Below, in pieces: positions 49,156-54,219 of a stretch of DNA of 54,219 bases. The notes under the pieces were generated by a model, which searched no databases, was not told the DNA's origin, and worked only from the letters and a program-made list of their open reading frames with translations. Location: contig CP070746.1 of NCBI GenBank assembly GCA_020348305.1, positions 5,798,489 through 5,852,707 of the forward strand. The letters run 5' to 3'. Source of the DNA: Desulfobacterales bacterium. Its GTDB lineage: Bacteria; Desulfobacterota; Desulfobacteria; Desulfobacterales; JAHEIW01. Both the position numbers and the translations under genes were made by a program. The stretch's first letter is position 1, and each line of letters starts with the position of its first letter.

Positions 49156-50391
49156 CTAATTCAAGCGCGCATCGCGGCCAGCAATAACGTCCACTATTAT
49201 TGATTTAAATTGTCGAATATGTCTTTGCCACGCATAATTTTTCTGTGCAAAGTCGCGGCAGCTGCATCTTAGTTCATTATATTTTGTTTCATTCTTAAAA
49301 TATCTCTTTACGGCAGACTGTATTCCTCGGGCCATCGCATGCGGGGTGGCATTTTTGAAAAGAAAGTTCCGATTAAAATTAGCTAATATTTCTTCGGTTG
49401 CTCCAATCGGTGTACCTAGTACTGGCGTGCCGCACGCCAGCGATTCAGGTGTCACCAGACCGAACCCTTCAAGTTTGCGCGTTGGCAAAATAAAAAAATC
49501 AGCAGCGCAATAATACAATGGTAAACTTTCCGACGAGACAAACCCCGTCAATTTAATATCAGCGGTCAGTCGATATTCCTGGATCAGCAGTTCCAGTTTT
49601 CTCCTTTCGGGTCCTTCACCGACAATGGTGAGATAGATTTTCAAACTATTCTTCTTGATTATATCGATAGCTTTAATAAGATTATCCAACCCCATGCGCG
49701 ATTCTAAATTGCGCACAGTTAAAAGATGAATATGCTCCCGGGGAAAACCTAACTCCTCTTTTAGCCGGCTGCGATCAGACACAGGTACAAACCGTTCAAG
49801 ATCGACTCCCCCGGGATTTACAACGATGCTGTCGGCTGAAATGTCATAGGTATCCACGATCAAATTTTTCATATAGTGGCTCAGGACCACAATTTTGTTC
49901 GACCTTTTCAGGCAGTATCTTTCAATAAACCAGCGGGCTTTTGCGGGTATGGCATTTCTCAGCCGGCTTTTTTGCTCGTTGAGGAGCAAATATTCCTGAT
50001 GGGTAGGCGAATGGAAAACATGTATGACGGGCATATTCTTGAGCTTCCCCGAAATCAGCAGAGAGAAATAGGCGAATGGATGATGACACACGGCGGCGTC
50101 AAAAAATTTGTCTTGAGTAAAAGATTTAAATAGCCTCGATGTTTCTTTGAAAAGAGAACCAAAGAATTTGAAAACATTATCCGGCGATGCACTGTAGCAG
50201 GCTTCTTTAACATTCTGGTCTAAGTTTCTATGCACCGTCGGCACAGACCCATTCTGGCGCGTAATTGCGAAAACATTCATTCCGGTTCGCGCCAATCCCA
50301 GCGCCTGGTTGCACAAAACCTGTTCAGAACCGCTGCTCGGGCTCTTCAAGGCAACATCCGCCACAAACAAAATTTTTGTAATTGATTTCAA
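49156..50391 (-). CDS. Glycosyltransferase family 4 (GT-B)
   Basis: A 411-residue glycosyltransferase. It opens KILFVADVALKSPSSGSEQV, the usual GT4 N-terminal start. Mid-protein it has NPGGVDLERFVPVSDRSRLK and LLTVRNLESRMGLDNLIKA. The donor-binding motif is FILPTRKLEGFGLVTPESLA (E-x7-E: EGFGLVTPE). It acts at the cytosolic face on lipid-linked sugars. It overlaps the upstream ChbG/HpnK gene by 4 bases and is followed by a 75-base gap before the methyltransferase gene. Sugar donor unknown. Confidence 0.92.
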   Translation of the reverse strand: MKSITKILFVADVALKSPSSGSEQVLCNQALGLARTGMNVFAITRQNGSVPTVHRNLDQNVKEACYSASPDNVFKFFGSLFKETSRLFKSFTQDKFFDAAVCHHPFAYFSLLISGKLKNMPVIHVFHSPTHQEYLLLNEQKSRLRNAIPAKARWFIERYCLKRSNKIVVLSHYMKNLIVDTYDISADSIVVNPGGVDLERFVPVSDRSRLKEELGFPREHIHLLTVRNLESRMGLDNLIKAIDIIKKNSLKIYLTIVGEGPERRKLELLIQEYRLTADIKLTGFVSSESLPLYYCAADFFILPTRKLEGFGLVTPESLACGTPVLGTPIGATEEILANFNRNFLFKNATPHAMARGIQSAVKRYFKNETKYNELRCSCRDFAQKNYAWQRHIRQFKSIIVDVIAGRDARLN

Positions 50392-51263
50392 TGCCGCACG
50401 AATCGGTAAGAGGCTGCTTTGAAACCGAATTCTTCAGCCAATTTTATGAGTGATAGGCGGGAGAGTACTTTGCGTTCCTGCGCCTTAATGCAGGCATCAG
50501 CAAAAATATGCTTCAATCTGGGTGTTACATGCGCCGGGTGAACCATAAACTCGGTCGTCCCGGCAGGGGCCGAATTGATCAGATCCGAATAATGTCGGCA
50601 CTCTATCCGTGAGGGAAAAGGAATATAATCGTGAATACTCATAAATGTGTCCGGCGTCACAATTCCATGTACGGATTCGTCTGATAATCTCAGGGTTAGC
50701 CAATTTAACAGCAGTTTTTTTATCAGAAACTTTAAACCTTTCAACCTTATCGTAGGAACCACAAATCCATAGGATACCCACGGCACTCTTAACGGAAGCG
50801 CCATTTTGCGAGCATAATTTGAAGCAATTCTGAAAACGGAGGGAAACATATGGATATGATGGTGACTGTCAATATGGGTCATTTGCAGGCCCCAATCATT
50901 AAATTTGTTGAACTGAGCAACAAACTCTTTTTTCAAATCACTCAAACTGATTCTCCCCATCATAATTTTCTTTTCAAACTGGGCCCGGGTATGAAAGCTT
51001 CCGGAACCATCGACTAATGATGGGATTTCATTTGGTGAACTTATCGGCTTTCCCTGGGTTAGGTTGAAATGCAACCCGACCCCCAGGAAAGGGTGCTGTC
51101 TGGCAAGATTCACTGCGTCTTGCGCACCTTCTGTGTTTACCATCAAGGTGGTGCTTGTAATTGAGCCGGACGCAAAGCACTCGATTATCCCTTGATTTAC
51201 TTCAGGTAAAAGACCAAAATCATCAGCATTGACAATGAGCAATTTTTTAGGAAGATTTCCCAT
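50388..51263 (-). CDS. ChbG/HpnK (YdjC-fold) carbohydrate deacetylase
   Basis: A 291-residue deacetylase. The metal site is built from LLIVNADDFGLLPEVNQGII (Asp pair) and THIDSHHHIHMFPSVF (His residues). FLGVGLHFNLTQGKPIS gives a further conserved His. The family removes acetyl groups from chitobiose, hopanoid-linked GlcNAc or surface glycans. In this operon it is a likely partner of the formyltransferase immediately upstream: one frees an amino group and the other acylates it. The two genes overlap by 17 bases. The C-terminal ~60 residues lack known motifs. Confidence 0.9.
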   Translation of the reverse strand: MGNLPKKLLIVNADDFGLLPEVNQGIIECFASGSITSTTLMVNTEGAQDAVNLARQHPFLGVGLHFNLTQGKPISSPNEIPSLVDGSGSFHTRAQFEKKIMMGRISLSDLKKEFVAQFNKFNDWGLQMTHIDSHHHIHMFPSVFRIASNYARKMALPLRVPWVSYGFVVPTIRLKGLKFLIKKLLLNWLTLRLSDESVHGIVTPDTFMSIHDYIPFPSRIECRHYSDLINSAPAGTTEFMVHPAHVTPRLKHIFADACIKAQERKVLSRLSLIKLAEEFGFKAASYRFVRH

Positions 51264-52041
51264 ATACTTGGTGCATCATTCTGCGGCGAAGTTCTCGGCG
51301 CTGCGCAGACGTCGGCCAGGAAAAATATGTTCGCCGGCCCAAATCCTGGGCAGTGCCGCAGAAATCGCCATTTTCGAATCTTTCGACGGTTTCCACCATC
51401 AGCTGAGAACCTATATCGTTGGCCTTGGCGGTAAGAGAACTTAAATCATCATCCGCAGTTACCGGTATCGTTCTCTGGGAAAGAATATCACCGGTATCCA
51501 GCCCTTCTGCTAAATAGTGCACGGTTACGCCGATCTCTTTTTCTCCATAATATAAAGCCCAGAATATTGAATCCAATCCGGCATATAGGGGCAATTTGCT
51601 GGTGTGAAAATTAACCGCTGCCTTTGCCGGCGTGTTTAGTATATGCCCTTTGATAATTCGGGTGTTGGCGCTAATCAGTATATCCGGTTGAAGGGTTTGC
51701 AGAATGTGTTTACTCGATGCGGAATTGTGGTCGTCCACCAAATAAAAAGGTATGCTATGCTCCCTGCAAAATTCTTTCAAAAAATCCTTATTGCCCCCTA
51801 CAAAACCCTTCAAAAATTCCAGGGCTCGCGCAATAAGGAAAGGATATCCATGCAGCCGTAATGATTTCTTAAAAAAATTGTAAGTCCCTTTGTTCAACAG
51901 GATGCTGCTCCTTTTTTCAGCAACCACTCCGACGACCTTTTTTTTTGACAAAACGAGCGCTTTGAGAATTTTCTCTCCCGAAGGTCGACCTGTTCGGGTT
52001 AACAATACGATTCGCAATGTATCCCTATAGCTATTTCTCAT
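51247..52041 (-). CDS. Formyltransferase-fold protein (sugar N-formyltransferase-like)
   Basis: A 264-residue protein with the formyltransferase catalytic triad: Asn in PDILISANTRIIKG, His in AAVNFHTSKLPLYAG, and Asp in YLAEGLDTGDILSQR. The HxSxLP and LDTGDIL texts match Fmt/ArnA-type enzymes. These use N10-formyl-tetrahydrofolate to formylate an amino group. The C-terminal anticodon-binding domain of Fmt is missing, so a sugar or small-molecule acceptor fits better. It sits between a GT2 gene and the deacetylase gene and overlaps the latter. PEP-CTERM-type glycan operons often contain this gene. Confidence 0.88.
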   Translation of the reverse strand: MRNSYRDTLRIVLLTRTGRPSGEKILKALVLSKKKVVGVVAEKRSSILLNKGTYNFFKKSLRLHGYPFLIARALEFLKGFVGGNKDFLKEFCREHSIPFYLVDDHNSASSKHILQTLQPDILISANTRIIKGHILNTPAKAAVNFHTSKLPLYAGLDSIFWALYYGEKEIGVTVHYLAEGLDTGDILSQRTIPVTADDDLSSLTAKANDIGSQLMVETVERFENGDFCGTAQDLGRRTYFSWPTSAQRRELRRRMMHQVYGKSS

Positions 52042-52069
52042 CTTTTTGATTTCTAAGTAATAAAATTGG

Positions 52070-53008
52070 TCAAGCCTGTCCTAAATCCCGAAAACGGATA
52101 TACCCCCACCCGAATCCCAAAGCATACGCAATATAGACGGATATATAAATCCAACGGCCCTTTAACAGATTCACCAACATGTTTTGAGCATACCTGACGG
52201 CACGGAGATAAAATGGCCTCTTCTCCACAAAACTACTCACATGCGTATCCGGTGTTTCAATTAGCCACTGTGGAAAAAATTTGTTACAATATGCCGCCTG
52301 CTTACCGTTCCGGAAAAACTGCTTCACCAATTTTTTGAAGGTAGCAGGAGGCAAATGAGAATAAAACGCTCCCGGCACCACAACAACTTTATACCCTTCA
52401 CGTCTGAATTTCATTCTCAGGTAGGGGTCCAAACCTCGTGGTATTAATTCGTTTTCTCCGCCAACCTTTAAAAAGATATCCTTTCTAATCATCAGCAAGG
52501 GGTGCTCGGCCAAGTCTGATTCAGTAACCTCAGTCACCTCTGGTGTCGACCGGCGAGGAATTTCTTTTATCACCCGCTGGACGAAAAGAGGTGCGCTTTT
52601 GGGAATTATATTTATTCCGCCGGCCATTCCGATGGCTTGGTCATCCTTAAGAACCCGAATCAATTTTTCTATGGAATCCCGATTCATAAGTCGCGTATCA
52701 TCATCAAGCGTTAGGAGATACTTTCCTCTGGCGATGTCAACGCCTGAATTAATGGCTCTTCCCTGTCTTGGATCCCCCGTAATAATAATTGTTTCAAAAT
52801 TCCGGTAAGTTTGTTCGCTAAGCTGCTCCAATAGAGATGGAAAATATCCGTCTCGATAACCATCCGCGGTCGGAATAATCACTGAAATCTCAGGCAAGTT
52901 TTCTAATTTTGCTGATTTGGAATCGATGACTTTGATTGTGCGGTTCGGGGGGATTCCATGGTCATTGCGGTGAAGAACAAACTTTCGACCGGTATTCATT
53001 GATATCAT
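52070..53008 (-). CDS. Glycosyltransferase family 2 (GT-A)
   Basis: A 312-residue enzyme. EISVIIPTADGYRDGYFPSL is the nucleotide-binding start, GRAINSGVDIARGKYLLTLD leads into the metal-binding DDD (LLTLDDDTRL), and LIPRGLDPYLRMKFRREGYK holds the catalytic-base region with a (E/D)D-like motif shifted from standard. A hydrophobic segment at the C-terminus (YISVYIAYALGFGWGYIRF) suggests membrane association. It would add a sugar to the lipid-linked chain. It lies 30 bases after the asparagine synthase gene and 28 before the formyltransferase gene. Confidence 0.9.
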   Translation of the reverse strand: MISMNTGRKFVLHRNDHGIPPNRTIKVIDSKSAKLENLPEISVIIPTADGYRDGYFPSLLEQLSEQTYRNFETIIITGDPRQGRAINSGVDIARGKYLLTLDDDTRLMNRDSIEKLIRVLKDDQAIGMAGGINIIPKSAPLFVQRVIKEIPRRSTPEVTEVTESDLAEHPLLMIRKDIFLKVGGENELIPRGLDPYLRMKFRREGYKVVVVPGAFYSHLPPATFKKLVKQFFRNGKQAAYCNKFFPQWLIETPDTHVSSFVEKRPFYLRAVRYAQNMLVNLLKGRWIYISVYIAYALGFGWGYIRFRDLGQA

Positions 53009-53038
53009 CTAAATTGTGAACCCGTTTTATCAAATTGT

Positions 53039-54219
53039 TTATTGAACCATATCCTGCAGTGACATATTGGGTACTGTTTCTATTTTATCATCCAGGTAAA
53101 GCCGTGCCCATAGCTCGAAGATGACCAGGCTCCAAATTCGATGGCCAAACTCCTGTCGGCTGTATTGATGTTCTTCCAACATCCATTTTAAATAATTTTT
53201 ATTAAACAAATCTCTTGTTTCCAAAGATTTGCTTAACAATATATTGCGGGCCAAAGTGCCCAGACCGTTGCGAAGCCATGCAGATATTGGAATGGTAAAG
53301 CCCTGCTTTCTTGGTTTTAAATTCTTTTTCGGTAGATAGGGTGCAAAAGTTTTCTTTAAAATGTATTTAGAAGTTAAACCTCTTATCTTATATTCGAAGG
53401 GGATCCTTGCCGAAAATTCAACCAATTCCCTGTCCAGAAAAGGGACGCGAACCTCCAATCCGTGAGCCATGCTCATGCGGTCGACTTTGAACAGACAATC
53501 ATCCGGCAGATATGCCATGGTTTCGAAATAAAGCATCTTTTCGCGCTCATCCACCGTCTGCGCCAATTTGAAAAGATCTCTCTGATAATCAACGGCATTA
53601 AAATCATTTAATTCAGATTTCAAATGGTCTGAGTAAAGCGCCTGCCTGAAAGAATTTGAAACAGTGGTACGCCGTTGAAATCCTGTTTCGGGATCGGGGT
53701 TCATATCATGCAAAAATCGTAAAAATTTCGAACCCAAATCCTTACCATACTCATTCTGAAGACTCATCTGACCCGAAAAAATTCCATTAATAGCTTTTCG
53801 GAAAAATTTTGGAAATGCATTGTAAGCCACCTGATATTGATGGCGCCGGGTCCACTCATAGCCGCCGAACAACTCATCGCCCCCATCGCCGGAAAGAACG
53901 GCTTTAACATTTTCTCTAGCAAATTTGGAGACATAATAAGTGGGAATAATGGAATTATCAAAAAAGGGTTCATCCAAATACCACATTAATTCAGGCAAAA
54001 TGCCGGTCATATCAGGATGGATTCTCAATTCCCTGTGGTTTGTTCCATAACAATCCGCCACTGCTGCGGCATAGTCCAGTTCGTCTTTGCCGCCGCCGGT
54101 ATAACCAAGTGAGAAAGTGTTGACGATATTACCCCCGACCGCATCCATCAAGGCCACGATGATGCTGGAATCAATCCCACCGCTGAGAAATGCACCTAAC
54201 GGAACATCGCTGACTAAAT
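53039..54219 (-). CDS. Asparagine synthase-like amidotransferase, C-terminal part (truncated by the window edge)
   Basis: The frame is open to the window edge. At the very start of the visible part lies VPLGAFLSGGIDSSIIVALM, the ATP-pyrophosphatase loop SGGIDSS. KAVLSGDGGDELFGGYEWTR follows, and PDDCLFKVDRMSMAHGLEVR with VPFLDRELVEF matches the AsnB C-terminal domain. The N-terminal glutaminase (Cys) domain is outside the window. In glycan operons such proteins are thought to amidate a sugar acid rather than make asparagine, as in exosortase-associated amidotransferases. It appears to be the first gene seen of the tight minus-strand operon. Confidence 0.92.
   Translation of the reverse strand, partial: LVSDVPLGAFLSGGIDSSIIVALMDAVGGNIVNTFSLGYTGGGKDELDYAAAVADCYGTNHRELRIHPDMTGILPELMWYLDEPFFDNSIIPTYYVSKFARENVKAVLSGDGGDELFGGYEWTRRHQYQVAYNAFPKFFRKAINGIFSGQMSLQNEYGKDLGSKFLRFLHDMNPDPETGFQRRTTVSNSFRQALYSDHLKSELNDFNAVDYQRDLFKLAQTVDEREKMLYFETMAYLPDDCLFKVDRMSMAHGLEVRVPFLDRELVEFSARIPFEYKIRGLTSKYILKKTFAPYLPKKNLKPRKQGFTIPISAWLRNGLGTLARNILLSKSLETRDLFNKNYLKWMLEEHQYSRQEFGHRIWSLVIFELWARLYLDDKIETVPNMSLQDMVQ

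Noticed and set aside
1-54219. CRISPR arrays, tRNA or rRNA genes, complete insertion sequences
   Set aside because: No regularly spaced direct repeats, no T-loop-like GTTCRANNC in a cloverleaf context, and no transposase frame were found by eye.

Overview
The window looks like a chromosome piece from an uncultured deltaproteobacterium in the broad Desulfobacterota sense. This rests on gene content: a SynChlorMet-type radical SAM cassette, an ExeA-type ATPase/Wzc/SLBB exopolysaccharide locus, a FrzS/AglZ-like pseudo-receiver coiled-coil protein, a bactofilin and a large alpha-2-macroglobulin. Intergenic dispersed repeats of the GGTTCAG and ATCCTGTC kinds point the same way. No rRNA, tRNA, CRISPR array or complete insertion sequence was seen, and the taxonomic call is inference.

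Layout. (1) 1-8 kb: the tail of a probable radical SAM protein, a LOG-family protein with a long unknown N-terminus, a HAD phosphatase, a membrane class III nucleotide cyclase with a PilZ-like tail, a bactofilin and a class III aminotransferase. (2) 8.3-15.9 kb: a 2049-residue alpha-2-macroglobulin with an intact thioester motif, a NUDIX hydrolase and a PNPOx-fold flavoprotein. (3) 16-25.4 kb, minus strand: an exopolysaccharide assembly operon (MraY/WecA-like initiating transferase, degenerate HD-GYP protein, ExeA-like ATPase, an unusual VCBS-SLBB export lipoprotein, a Wzz/BY-kinase, an O-antigen ligase/polymerase). (4) 25.7-28.6 kb: sugar-modifying genes (DegT aminotransferase, PIG-L deacetylase, WbqC), followed by a 165-bp inverted-repeat element. 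(5) 29-32.6 kb, plus strand: a HEAT-repeat membrane protein, a CPBP protease and an OmpA-like protein. (6) 32.6-40.3 kb, minus strand: a GC-richer RiPP cassette. (7) 40.7-46.8 kb: a FrzS/AglZ-like protein, a small unknown, a tandem pair of unknown paralogues, and a cNMP-binding/PilZ gene split by one in-frame stop codon. (8) 46.9-54.2 kb, minus strand: a tight glycan operon (asparagine synthase, GT2, formyltransferase, ChbG/HpnK deacetylase, GT4, methyltransferase, GT4).

The most interesting system is region 6. Its order on the minus strand is PqqD-like ScmD, two radical SAM/SPASM proteins (ScmE-like and ScmF-like), a small Cys/Gly-rich protein, a ScmC-like HprK-related protein, an S26B-type peptidase, a PF14907-type nucleotidyltransferase and an ABC exporter. 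As I recall the family description, the SynChlorMet cassette was defined by the two radical SAM proteins, the PqqD homologue and ScmC, with no precursor identified. The 96-residue reading frame at 37453-37743 has a GGAGG ribosome site, starts inside the ScmF stop codon (TGATG), ends 4 nt before a well-placed GTG start for ScmC, and carries five Cys-x-x-Gly units at 10-11 residue spacing. I propose it as the missing precursor peptide. The neighbours suggest a full pathway: recognition (ScmD), radical modification (ScmE/F), phosphorylation or nucleotidylation (ScmC plus nucleotidyltransferase), leader removal (S26-like peptidase) and export (ABC transporter).

A second theme is nucleotide and c-di-GMP signalling with degenerate parts: a cyclase with Glu/Ala at the purine-selecting positions, an HD-GYP protein lacking several metal ligands, a receiver domain with Glu in place of the phospho-acceptor Asp, and the interrupted cNMP-PilZ gene.
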